A stretch of DNA of 64,000 nucleotides from assembly GCF_020748465.1 (NCBI RefSeq), contig NZ_JAHZMP010000005.1:1-64000 (forward strand), written 5' to 3'. The notes under the pieces are model-generated. The model saw only the letters and a program-made list of their open reading frames with translations, was not told the origin of the DNA and searched no databases. This document shows positions 26,465-34,123 of this stretch, piece after piece. How positions within the stretch are numbered: position 1 is the first letter of the stretch; each line of letters opens with the position of its first letter. A program made the translations under genes and the position numbers. Source of the DNA: Terrisporobacter mayombei. Its GTDB lineage: Bacteria > Bacillota > Clostridia > Peptostreptococcales > Peptostreptococcaceae.

Positions 26465-26482
26465 AATACTTGGCCAAGTATT
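26465..26482. repeat. 18-bp perfect palindrome in the fliC leader
   Basis: AATACTTGGCCAAGTATT is self-complementary over 18 bases. In RNA it can fold as a 7-bp stem with a GGCC loop near the expected 5' end of the fliC message. It could stabilise the transcript or be a protein site in DNA. Confidence 0.7.
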
Positions 26483-26496
26483 GCTTACACTATATG

Positions 26497-26523
26497 TATC
26501 CGGCATACTTTTAAAATACTTTA
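26497..26523 (-). promoter_or_regulatory. Sigma-28 (SigD/FliA)-type promoter of fliC
   Basis: On the minus strand TAAA (26520-26523, overlapping the stop codon of the fliT-like gene) is followed after 16 bases by CCGGATA (26497-26503). This matches the sigma-28 consensus TAAA-N15-GCCGATAA apart from one base. Confidence 0.65.
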
Positions 26524-26841
26524 TACTTTTTTATTAAAAATATTTAAATTTCCTTTATTATAATTCATATAGGAGTTATTAACTTTTTTTGACAATCTAT
26601 ATTCTTTTATTTCTTGCTTTATTTTTGCCATATTATTTTTTAATAGTTCATCTATCTGTCTATCTATATCAATAATTCCTTCATTAATTAACTTATGTTT
26701 AAATTCATTATTATCAATTTGATTATCTAATATTTCTTGCCTTTTATCTAATAATTTTCCTAATATATATATATCTTCATTTTTTAATGATTCAACAATT
26801 TGTAATGATATTTCTTTATATAAATTAATTTTTTCTGTCAT
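26521..26841 (-). CDS. FliT-like flagellar protein (putative FliD chaperone)
   Basis: A 106-residue, highly charged helical protein between fliD and fliC. Length, coiled-coil character (LYKEISLQIVESL..EDIYILGKLLDKRQEIL) and position after fliD match FliT-type export chaperones, and a gene of this type stands at the same place in C. difficile. No residue-level signature is decisive. The stop codon overlaps the fliC promoter. Confidence 0.6.
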   Translation of the reverse strand: MTEKINLYKEISLQIVESLKNEDIYILGKLLDKRQEILDNQIDNNEFKHKLINEGIIDIDRQIDELLKNNMAKIKQEIKEYRLSKKVNNSYMNYNKGNLNIFNKKV

Positions 26842-26858
26842 ATAACATTCCCCTAGAT

Positions 26859-28526
26859 TTACATTTGCGCAAAATAATTCATCTGAGAATTAAATTTATT
26901 CATATTTGACTCTAATAATCCAAACTTCTTATATAAATCATTTTCTTTATCATTCATTTTTCTTTGTAGTTCTTTTATAGACTCTGCATATTTTTTTAAT
27001 TGTTCTGAATAAAAATTATTAGTTGCTGATGCAGTTTTTTCAAGACCAGCTTTTTTAGCAAAAATAGAAGAAGAGTTACCTACATATTTACCTATGGTAC
27101 TTTTCATATTTTCCATCACACTGGAACTTCCCTTTGCAAATATATCATATACTTTGTCAGAATTATTTTCTAATGCTTTTATAAACTTACTCTCATCTAA
27201 AGATATTTGACCTCTTTTGTTATAGTTTTCGTGAGATTTTAATCCCATTTCATTTAATATTTGCATATTATCTCCAAATATTGATTTTTGCATATCATCC
27301 ATGAATTTTCTCATATCAGAATCATTTCTAAGCAGACCCTCTTTAGACTTTTCTTCCCATTTTTTTATCTCATCTTCATCCATGTCTTTTTTTTGAGATT
27401 CAGTCAATGGTGGATAGCCTCTATTAGGTTTTTGAATTAAAGTATCATATACTCTTTCCATTATTTTGTTATAATCTTCTACAAATGCTTTCATCTTATC
27501 GACTACAGGCTGTACATCTTGTTTTGAATTTAATTCAGATGTCCCTTCTGCATGAACATTGTACTTTATACCATCTATAGTAAATGAGTTTGATTGTTCT
27601 TCCAATGTTTTTGTAAACGAACCATCTTTTGATGTTACCACTACTTCTGAATTAGTCCCAGTAAAAGTTTTTCTCCCAAATCCTAAAAAATCTAAAGATC
27701 CACTTTCAGTTGTCCCATCTTCCGAAACTATTTTAAGGAAACTGTTACTTCCTGTCTTAGAAGATTCTATAGTAAACTTACCTGTCATTTCACTATAAGA
27801 TGCTTTTACTTCGCCCGATGTACTATTATTTATTTTTTTCACTAAAGTTTCTATAGTATCAGCTGGTTGATCTAGTACATCTATTTCTTCTGTTTCATAA
27901 ACAGGTTTTCCATCTGTATCTACCATTGGATTTCCATCTGCATCTAATTTTTGTACATAAACAGGTTTTCCATCTGCATCTACCAAAGGTTTTCCATCTG
28001 CATCTACTTGTTGTTTTGGTACAATTTCTTTTTTATACGTATTCTCAGTTCTTATAGTTATAGGTTTTGAAACTTCGTTTTCTCCATCACCATATCTAAT
28101 TACAAATGTAGTTTCTCCTGATAAACCTAAGTCTTTTAAGCTATTTGTTTTATTTGTAGCCTTAGAAGATTCAGCTATAGGAGGTTGAGCTAATTTTTTT
28201 ACCTCAAATTTGTAATCAACTTTATTTGCTCCAGGCGTACCTGTTGCAGTTATCACATTTGAATTAGAGCTATTTATAGTTAATGTATTCCAAGCATTAC
28301 TAACTAGTATGGAGTCTTTAGATGTGAAACTAAAATATTTATCATTAAAACCTTTTACATCCTTTATAACTTCTCTATAAATTTCTTGCTGCCACTTTAT
28401 AGTTTGCTCTTTTTGTTTGGCTTTGTCTATTTTATTTTGATCTCCAGTAAGCATTTCTTTTACCATTGTTTCAGTATCCATACCCGTCGCTAAACCAGGT
28501 AATCTTATTCCACTTACACTTGACAT
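26859..28526 (-). CDS. fliD: Flagellar filament cap protein FliD
   Basis: A 555-residue cap protein that folds exported flagellin at the filament tip. The N-terminal FliD domain reads IRLPGLATGMDTETMVKEML and the C-terminal domain includes LKSHENYNKRGQISLDESKFIKALE and a terminal coiled coil ending KFNSQMNYFAQM. An unusual insertion at about residues 172-211 holds two 20-residue tandem repeats, each with two D-x-D-G-x-P units (175, 183, 195, 203). The rest is of normal size. Confidence 0.96.
   Translation of the reverse strand: MSSVSGIRLPGLATGMDTETMVKEMLTGDQNKIDKAKQKEQTIKWQQEIYREVIKDVKGFNDKYFSFTSKDSILVSNAWNTLTINSSNSNVITATGTPGANKVDYKFEVKKLAQPPIAESSKATNKTNSLKDLGLSGETTFVIRYGDGENEVSKPITIRTENTYKKEIVPKQQVDADGKPLVDADGKPVYVQKLDADGNPMVDTDGKPVYETEEIDVLDQPADTIETLVKKINNSTSGEVKASYSEMTGKFTIESSKTGSNSFLKIVSEDGTTESGSLDFLGFGRKTFTGTNSEVVVTSKDGSFTKTLEEQSNSFTIDGIKYNVHAEGTSELNSKQDVQPVVDKMKAFVEDYNKIMERVYDTLIQKPNRGYPPLTESQKKDMDEDEIKKWEEKSKEGLLRNDSDMRKFMDDMQKSIFGDNMQILNEMGLKSHENYNKRGQISLDESKFIKALENNSDKVYDIFAKGSSSVMENMKSTIGKYVGNSSSIFAKKAGLEKTASATNNFYSEQLKKYAESIKELQRKMNDKENDLYKKFGLLESNMNKFNSQMNYFAQM
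27894..28013 (-). repeat. 60-bp tandem repeat inside fliD encoding DxDGxP units
   Basis: Two adjacent 60-base copies, about 27894-27953 and 27954-28013, are nearly identical. Each is itself a double unit built on TTTTCCATCTGCATCTAC (plus strand). In frame they encode DADGKP..VDADGKPVY and DADGNP..VDTDGKPVY. In-frame copy-number change would lengthen or shorten an exposed part of the cap protein. Confidence 0.85.
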
Positions 28527-28538
28527 AAAAATTTCCTC

Positions 28539-28922
28539 CTACTTCCCAGTTTTTATCTTTTTATCTGTTTCATACCATATATCCCTGATTTCTTCTATTA
28601 TAGGTAAAATATTATCAATTATCTTTACATCTTTCTTTATATTTGCTCTTCCCAGTTCATTTTTTATAAAATCATATAAATTATATAACTCTTCCATATA
28701 CTTGCCAGCACTTTTGTCCATTGTAACCATTAATTCTAAAAATATATCTTGAACTCTAACCAATTCCTTATGAGCTTTAGCCATGTCTTTTTCTTGTATC
28801 GCTGTTCTTGCTATCTTTGTATATTTCACAGAGCCATCTAGTAGCATCAATAGTAATCTTTCTTTTGAGGCCATATTTACTGAATTTTGCTTGTATGTAT
28901 TATACGGGTTTGATGTATACAT
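28539..28922 (-). CDS. fliS: Flagellin export chaperone FliS
   Basis: A 127-residue four-helix protein beginning YTSNPYNTYKQNSVNMASKERLLLMLLDGSVKYTKIA, the standard FliS signature (YxxxxV..A...LL.MLYDGA). FliS binds the C-terminal D0 helix of flagellin and prevents early polymerization. Only one copy is present here, where C. difficile has two adjacent fliS genes. Confidence 0.95.
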   Translation of the reverse strand: MYTSNPYNTYKQNSVNMASKERLLLMLLDGSVKYTKIARTAIQEKDMAKAHKELVRVQDIFLELMVTMDKSAGKYMEELYNLYDFIKNELGRANIKKDVKIIDNILPIIEEIRDIWYETDKKIKTGK

Positions 28923-28935
28923 AAATATTCCTTCC

Positions 28936-29148
28936 TTACTTTAACAACTTTAATATTTCATTTGTATTTGCAACTGCTTTAGTATTTTCTTTTCTTACAT
29001 TTTCATATACTTCTTTTCTAAGTATAATTTTGTCCTTTGGGGCATCTATTGCAATTTTTACGCTTCCATCATCTATTTTTACTATTTTTATTTCAATATC
29101 ATCACCAATTAATAAAGATTCTTCCTTTTTTCTAGTAATTACTAACAT
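28936..29148 (-). CDS. csrA: Carbon storage regulator CsrA, translational repressor
   Basis: A 70-residue CsrA homologue: [24 protein letters not shown], then [19 protein letters not shown], all conserved. It binds GGA motifs in mRNA; the likely target is the fliC leader nearby. Of two adjacent ATGs (29151 and 29148) the second is seven bases from the GGAG box and is preferred. FliW, encoded immediately upstream, is the known protein antagonist of CsrA in Gram-positive flagellates. Confidence 0.96.
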   Translation of the reverse strand: MLVITRKKEESLLIGDDIEIKIVKIDDGSVKIAIDAPKDKIILRKEVYENVRKENTKAVANTNEILKLLK

Positions 29149-29159
29149 CATCCCACTCC

Positions 29160-29531
29160 TTATACTAAAGGTTCTTTTATGCTATACTTATCATCTTGCA
29201 ATATTAATTGCTTACCTTTGTTATTTTTTATATTTATAATAACAGGAGCTTTTAAATTAACCGTACTTTTCTCTAAAGTTTTTCCTAGAGTTATTAAATT
29301 TAACACTAATACATCCTTTGGGCTATCTATTTGTAATTCTTTTATTATATCGTCACTTAAGTTTAGTTCATAATCCTTTTTCATTTCAAAAGGAGATATG
29401 GCTATGAATCCAATATTTGAATCTTCTATAGATATTATAAGCTTAAATTTTTCATTGCTTTCAACTTGACTTATTTCAAATTTGCTATATTTCTCAAGTC
29501 CTGGTATTCCCTTTTCAAAAAATATTTGCAT
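29160..29531 (-). CDS. fliW: Flagellar assembly factor FliW, CsrA antagonist
   Basis: A 123-residue protein with the FliW signature [18 protein letters not shown] at the N-terminus, [14 protein letters not shown] in the middle and a final [12 protein letters not shown]. FliW binds CsrA or flagellin; free flagellin releases CsrA, giving homeostatic control. I chose the ATG at 29531 (MQIFFEK) with a GGGAGGGA ribosome site; a longer frame from 29546 would place that site inside the gene. It lies between flgL and csrA. Confidence 0.95.
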   Translation of the reverse strand: MQIFFEKGIPGLEKYSKFEISQVESNEKFKLIISIEDSNIGFIAISPFEMKKDYELNLSDDIIKELQIDSPKDVLVLNLITLGKTLEKSTVNLKAPVIINIKNNKGKQLILQDDKYSIKEPLV

Positions 29532-29547
29532 AGATCCCTCCCACATT

Positions 29548-30498
29548 TTATAGATAATCTAATATAGTAGGTTGCATTAATGTACTCCCTACTTTTATAG
29601 ATGCTTGATATACTAATTCAGCTGATTTTAACTCTATAAATTTATTAACTTGATCCACATCTTGGTCTAGAGATAATACTTTCTTCATATTTAATATATT
29701 TTCTTCATTAAGTCCCTTTACTTTTTCTGCTGTACTTACTCTAACACCTAAAGAGGTTCTTTCATCTAGAGCGTGATTATACAAGTTATCTATATTATCC
29801 TTAGTCGTTCCTAATAATTGTTGTTTAGCTTTACTTTTTTCATCACCAGTTCCATTTGCTATTTTATTCATAAGTTTAGATACATTATTAATTTCTTCAA
29901 GAAAATTTATTTGTTTACCATTATTATCTTTTCCATTAAAAATTTCACCAGCTGATATATTATAATCTATATTTATACCATCAGATATATCAGCTCTTAA
30001 ATCACCTATATTTGAATTTGGATTGATTTTTAAAGTAACTACACCATCTTTGCTTTCCATTATTATAGGTGGCTCATTCACATTAGTCCCACCAAACATG
30101 TATTTTCCACCATAAGTAGTATTCATTACATCTGCAATTTCTTTTATTTTTTCATTCATTTCAGCCTGAATAGCTTTAAACTCTTCATCAGAATACACAC
30201 CATTTCCAACCTTTAATATATCTTCTTTTATATCTCCAAGCATATTACCTAAATGTTCTAAAGATCCGTCTGTTGTGTCCATCCACCCAACAGTCTCATC
30301 AATATTATAATTATATTTTTCTGTATATCTTATTTCATTGTTTAAGTTCATTATCCTTATAGCTTTATGTGGATCATCAGAAACTCTATTTATCATTTTA
30401 CTAGTGCCTATCTGCTCATTTGTTTTATTCATTCTAGTTAAATTTTCTTGAGTATCATACATGTGATTCCTTATCATTGAAGTATTTGTTATTCTCAT
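29548..30498 (-). CDS. flgL: Hook-filament junction protein FlgL (HAP3)
   Basis: A 316-residue flagellin-fold protein. The N-terminus reads MRITNTSMIRNHMYDTQENLTRMNKTNEQIGT, then RVSDDPHKAIRIM, the FlgL version of the flagellin motif. The C-terminal helix AELVYQASIKVGSTLMQPTILDYL is typical. It joins FlgK to the filament. Encoded directly after flgK with a ten-base gap. Confidence 0.96.
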   Translation of the reverse strand: MRITNTSMIRNHMYDTQENLTRMNKTNEQIGTSKMINRVSDDPHKAIRIMNLNNEIRYTEKYNYNIDETVGWMDTTDGSLEHLGNMLGDIKEDILKVGNGVYSDEEFKAIQAEMNEKIKEIADVMNTTYGGKYMFGGTNVNEPPIIMESKDGVVTLKINPNSNIGDLRADISDGINIDYNISAGEIFNGKDNNGKQINFLEEINNVSKLMNKIANGTGDEKSKAKQQLLGTTKDNIDNLYNHALDERTSLGVRVSTAEKVKGLNEENILNMKKVLSLDQDVDQVNKFIELKSAELVYQASIKVGSTLMQPTILDYL

Positions 30499-30508
30499 AT
30501 TTACCCCC

Positions 30509-31816
30509 CTATCTCTTTAGCCCATTTACAACTACATCTAAAAGACTATCTATAGTAGATACAACCTTTGCACAGGCACTATATGCATGTTGAAATTGTA
30601 TTAAATTTACCATTTCTTCATCTAAAGATACCCCTGATGTGTTTAATCTTGTATTATCTATTTCTTTAATTATTTTGCTTTGGTTACGCTCTTGTCTTAT
30701 TATTTCTTGTGATTCATTACCTAGTTTTTGTATCATTTGATTGTAGAATTTATCTATAGTAGTTGTTTCTCCTCCTATAGTTATTTTTTCATCCTTTAAT
30801 TTATACATTGCTAAGGCTGTTTCTGTTGAGATTTCAAAATCTCTAGGATTATCTGATAAACCTTTATTTACACTTAATATTGGATCTTTACTTGCGTCAA
30901 ATACAAATAAATCAGATGGTTTAGCGCCTCCATCTGCAAGTACTTTATTAACACCTTCAGCTATACCTTTTGCTAATTCTGTTAAAGTTGCTGTATATTC
31001 ATTTATTTTATCTATCATGTCTAAAGAACCTTGTATTTCTCCTGATACATTATCCAAACCTTTGATATCATCTGCAGTTAACGGTGTAAAATTACCGTTC
31101 GCATCGTATGTATTATCTAAAAGTTTTTTAACATCTTCGTTATTTAGATCTAGCTTCATACTTAAATCATCTAAAACTTTATCTCTTTCATCCATCAAGT
31201 CATTAGGAGTTTTCCCACTGCCTTCAACTATTTTTATCTGTTTATCTAATTTTTTAAGTTGTTCAAGCATATTGTTTACTTCTTTAACATCATCGTTAAG
31301 CTTCTTATTAGCCTGTTGTGCCAGACTATCTAGTTTTTTCTTTATATTACTAATATTGTCTGCAAGATACTTAGTATTTTGAACCATAATATCCTTAGAT
31401 CCTACATCAGTAGGATTCTTTGATAATTCTTGCCAACTAGAAAAGAAGTTCGCTATTGATGCTGAAATCGACGTTTCTGAAGGCTCATTGAATATGGTCT
31501 CCATATTTGTATAGTATTGATACTTTGTACTTATTTCACCGTAGTTATGAGATTCGCTTCTGTACTGATAATCATAAAAAGTATTTCTTATCCTCATAAT
31601 ATTAGTAGCCTCTACACCTGTCCCTAATTGACCTGCTCCAAGACTACTATTAAAACCTGGGTTACTATAAGCACTTCTTGCACTTTGTTCTACTCTTTGC
31701 CTAGTATATCCAGGTGTATTCATATTGTTAATGTTGTGAGATGTAGTCTGTATTGATGCCTGACTTACATCCATTCCCGATTTAGCTGAGTGTAAACTCC
31801 CTAATAATCCAGCCAT
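30509..31816 (-). CDS. flgK: Hook-associated protein FlgK (HAP1)
   Basis: A 435-residue hook-filament junction protein. N-terminal motif LHSAKSGMDVSQASIQTTSHNINNMNTPGYTRQRV, C-terminal SGVSLDEEMVNLIQFQHAYSACAKVVSTID, both diagnostic. Shorter than the enteric protein because the outer domains are reduced, as is common in clostridia. Confidence 0.96.
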   Translation of the reverse strand: MAGLLGSLHSAKSGMDVSQASIQTTSHNINNMNTPGYTRQRVEQSARSAYSNPGFNSSLGAGQLGTGVEATNIMRIRNTFYDYQYRSESHNYGEISTKYQYYTNMETIFNEPSETSISASIANFFSSWQELSKNPTDVGSKDIMVQNTKYLADNISNIKKKLDSLAQQANKKLNDDVKEVNNMLEQLKKLDKQIKIVEGSGKTPNDLMDERDKVLDDLSMKLDLNNEDVKKLLDNTYDANGNFTPLTADDIKGLDNVSGEIQGSLDMIDKINEYTATLTELAKGIAEGVNKVLADGGAKPSDLFVFDASKDPILSVNKGLSDNPRDFEISTETALAMYKLKDEKITIGGETTTIDKFYNQMIQKLGNESQEIIRQERNQSKIIKEIDNTRLNTSGVSLDEEMVNLIQFQHAYSACAKVVSTIDSLLDVVVNGLKR

Positions 31817-31831
31817 ATGTATCCCCCTATC

Positions 31832-32245
31832 CTATTTACCTACTTGTCCATAAGCGTTATATGTACCTATTCCTTTGTTAGGCTTGATGCAATTTATCAT
31901 TTTTCTTGTAAAGAATAATCTTTGTTTTATAAGTATTTCATTTGCTTCTTTCTGTATTTCTATCATCTTTAAGGTAGTTTGTATTTCTTCATAAGCTTGC
32001 TTTATTTTTTCATCATTGCTAGCTTCAACAACTTCTTTAATGCTAGCTTCACTACCCATGATATTTCTTCTTTTTATTTCTATTCTTGCTAAATCTTTAG
32101 ATACTTCATCTAATTCTTTTGCAATTTTATCCATCTTTATAACATCTTTATCTATTATAAAGTTATACTGTTCATCTAAAAGAGTTAATAAATTTTTAAT
32201 AATATTTTTTTCTTCAAATATTATTACTTTTAACTGTGAATTCAA
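31832..32245 (-). CDS. flgN: FlgN-like flagellar export chaperone
   Basis: A 137-residue, strongly helical protein between flgM and flgK, the usual FlgN position. The N-terminal half (IIFEEKNIIKNLLTLLDEQYNFIIDKDVIKMDKI) follows the FlgN pattern of a helix with a Leu-Leu core followed by a short turn and second helix. It would escort FlgK and FlgL to the export gate. It overlaps flgM by four bases. Confidence 0.85.
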   Translation of the reverse strand: MNSQLKVIIFEEKNIIKNLLTLLDEQYNFIIDKDVIKMDKIAKELDEVSKDLARIEIKRRNIMGSEASIKEVVEASNDEKIKQAYEEIQTTLKMIEIQKEANEILIKQRLFFTRKMINCIKPNKGIGTYNAYGQVGK

Positions 32246-32517
32246 TTATTATCACCTTCCATCCTTTCTATTATTTTTTTTGCTAAAGCTTTCGAATCTA
32301 CTGAATATGTTCCATTTTCAATTCTTTTTTTTATATCATTCACTTTATCCATATTTACATCTTCTTTACTTATATTTACTTCATTCAAATATTTTCCCAA
32401 ATCTGATATTTGTACTGAATCTGATTTATTATTTTTATTATTTATATTTTCAACTCCCAATTTTTTAGTTCTATAAACATTATCAATATTTGTAAATTTA
32501 ATACTATTAATCTTCAT
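32242..32517 (-). CDS. flgM: Anti-sigma-28 factor FlgM
   Basis: A 91-residue protein with a disordered Asn/Lys-rich N-terminus and the FlgM C-terminal domain: SDSVQISDLGKYL, then DKVNDIKKRIENGTYSVDSKALAKKIIERM. FlgM holds the flagellar sigma factor until hook completion allows its export. Its presence supports the sigma-28-type promoters read upstream of fliC and the flagellin-like gene. Confidence 0.95.
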   Translation of the reverse strand: MKINSIKFTNIDNVYRTKKLGVENINNKNNKSDSVQISDLGKYLNEVNISKEDVNMDKVNDIKKRIENGTYSVDSKALAKKIIERMEGDNN

Positions 32518-32537
32518 AGTGCACCTCCTTGTATTAA

Positions 32538-32843
32538 CTAAATATCTTGATTTACACTTTTAATCTGTGAAAGCCTAACTGCTAATTTATTTTCTATAAT
32601 TATACTTTCTCCACTTGCTATCATTCTTCCGTTAACATTTATGTCAAGTGTTTCTTCAACATGCTTATCAAGCACTATTATGTCTCCCACTTTATAGTTA
32701 GCAATTTTACCAATTTTTTCTCTTGCACTTCCCATAGATATGGTTATATCCATAAGTGCTCCAAATATTTGATTAGCACTATCAGTTGGTATTTTTTCAC
32801 CTTCTACTAATTGTTCAAATTCTACTGAATAAATATTATTCAT
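32538..32843 (-). CDS. FliN/FliM C-terminal (SpoA) domain protein
   Basis: A 101-residue protein made almost only of a SpoA-type domain: NQIFGALMDITISMGSAREKIGKI, then GDIIVLDKHVEETLDINVNGRMIASGESIIIENKLAVRLSQI, the core of the motor-switch C-ring proteins. It lacks an N-terminal extension. In C. difficile a gene of this type near the late flagellar genes is annotated fliN, while the main C-ring genes lie elsewhere. It may be an auxiliary C-ring or export component. Confidence 0.82.
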   Translation of the reverse strand: MNNIYSVEFEQLVEGEKIPTDSANQIFGALMDITISMGSAREKIGKIANYKVGDIIVLDKHVEETLDINVNGRMIASGESIIIENKLAVRLSQIKSVNQDI

Positions 32844-32853
32844 ATTTCCTCCT

Positions 32854-33279
32854 TTATAAATACATATCGACTAAAAGACCATTTATCTCGTCTATTTTTG
32901 TGGCCAAATCTATATTATCTTTCTGATCGTATAATAATTCTTTAGTAATACTCTCTAATTTTTCGTCTACTATTTTTACTGTTTTAAAATAATTTCCATC
33001 CCAAAAACTAGAATCTTGATTTAAACTATACATATAATCTACTACTGACTTTAAATATGATTTAATGGCCTTTTTATAATTTACCACATCGCTATAGTTT
33101 TGATTTGCCACTACTTTTTCACCAATTGATTTTATTTCTTTTATATATAGTTCTATCTCTTCTTTACTTTTAAATCTATTTGCCAGATTAAAACTATCAT
33201 TAAAGCTACTTTTTTGTTTGTTTCCTCTATTTTCTATAGTATTAATATTCCTATTTATACCTACCTGTTCTACTTTCAT
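32854..33279 (-). CDS. YaaR/DUF327 family protein in the flagellar operon
   Basis: A 141-residue helical protein with the DUF327 pattern: a polar N-terminus followed by a long helical core containing NYKKAIKSYLKSVVDYMYSL and ending KIDEINGLLVDMYL. The family (YaaR in B. subtilis) has no firm function. Its position between a lytic transglycosylase and a FliN-like gene suggests a flagellar role here. Confidence 0.75.
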   Translation of the reverse strand: MKVEQVGINRNINTIENRGNKQKSSFNDSFNLANRFKSKEEIELYIKEIKSIGEKVVANQNYSDVVNYKKAIKSYLKSVVDYMYSLNQDSSFWDGNYFKTVKIVDEKLESITKELLYDQKDNIDLATKIDEINGLLVDMYL

Positions 33280-33311
33280 ATTTATCCTCTATATTATAAA
33301 TATTTTAATTA

Positions 33312-33971
33312 TTACCCTTTATAGTACTTCATTACTTTTGGTACATAGTTTTGAGTTTCTTTTGGCATTTTATATAAATCATTGATAGATTTGACTCCTC
33401 TGCTAGCCATCCTTCCCGGTCCGCCATTAAAAGCCATCAATGCCATTTGTTCATCCCCTCCATACATATCTAGATATTCTTTTATATGTCTTGTTCCACC
33501 GTCTATATTTTGTTCAATGTTAAATGGATTTTTAACTCCTAAGTCAGTACAGTTAAATGGCATTAACTGCATTAAGCCTTTTGCACCAGCACCAGACACA
33601 CAATTAGGATTAAAATTTGATTCAACTTTGATTATGGCTTTAATCAAATTTTCATTTACCCCGTATTTTTTAGCACATTTTTCTACAGCATTTTCAATTC
33701 TTTCATTTACACTTTTATCCTTATTAGTTGCTTTTATTTTATTTGTATTTTGGCTACTATTTAATGTTTCTAGTCCTGAGACATTCTCAAAATTTTTATT
33801 ATTTAAGTTTATATTTATATTTATATTTTGTGAATTAGTTGTAGAGATTGCTTTTAACAAACTTATCATTACCATGTCAAAAGAACTACTACTAGATTCA
33901 CAACTACATTTATTTAAACCAGTCAAAGAATTGCTTAGCTGGCATTTTAATAAGTCAATGCTATTAATCAT
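33312..33971 (-). CDS. Lytic transglycosylase (SLT domain), first gene of late flagellar cluster
   Basis: A 219-residue protein whose second half (about 95-219) is an SLT lysozyme-like domain: IKAIIKVESNFNP with the catalytic glutamate, then SGAGAKGLMQLMP, IDGGTRHIKEYL and ALMAFNGGPGR, ending with YVPKVMKYYKG. It cleaves peptidoglycan, probably to let the rod through the wall. No clear signal peptide is seen, so it may be exported through the flagellar system. It is the first gene of the late flagellar cluster. Confidence 0.92.
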   Translation of the reverse strand: MINSIDLLKCQLSNSLTGLNKCSCESSSSSFDMVMISLLKAISTTNSQNINININLNNKNFENVSGLETLNSSQNTNKIKATNKDKSVNERIENAVEKCAKKYGVNENLIKAIIKVESNFNPNCVSGAGAKGLMQLMPFNCTDLGVKNPFNIEQNIDGGTRHIKEYLDMYGGDEQMALMAFNGGPGRMASRGVKSINDLYKMPKETQNYVPKVMKYYKG

Positions 33972-34076
33972 ATATTCTCCTCAACCTTTTTATTTTTATA
34001 ATACGTACATTTCTAGATTATCTTTATACAATAAATTATTTTTTTATTAAAGTTTAGCATTTTATCTTCAAATAAA

Positions 34077-34115
34077 AATGAGCTATTTACTAATTTTTTA
34101 ATAACATAGCTCATT
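34077..34115 (-). terminator. Intrinsic terminator after fbp
   Basis: AATGAGCTAT (34077-34086) and ATAGCTCATT (34106-34115) pair perfectly over ten bases with a 19-base loop, followed on the minus strand by TTTATTT. It separates fbp from the late flagellar cluster. Confidence 0.75.
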
Positions 34116-34123
34116 CATATTTT

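Noticed and set aside
33382-34050. 222-codon open frame on the plus strand
   Set aside because: Antisense shadow of the lytic transglycosylase gene, with no recognisable motif or start site.
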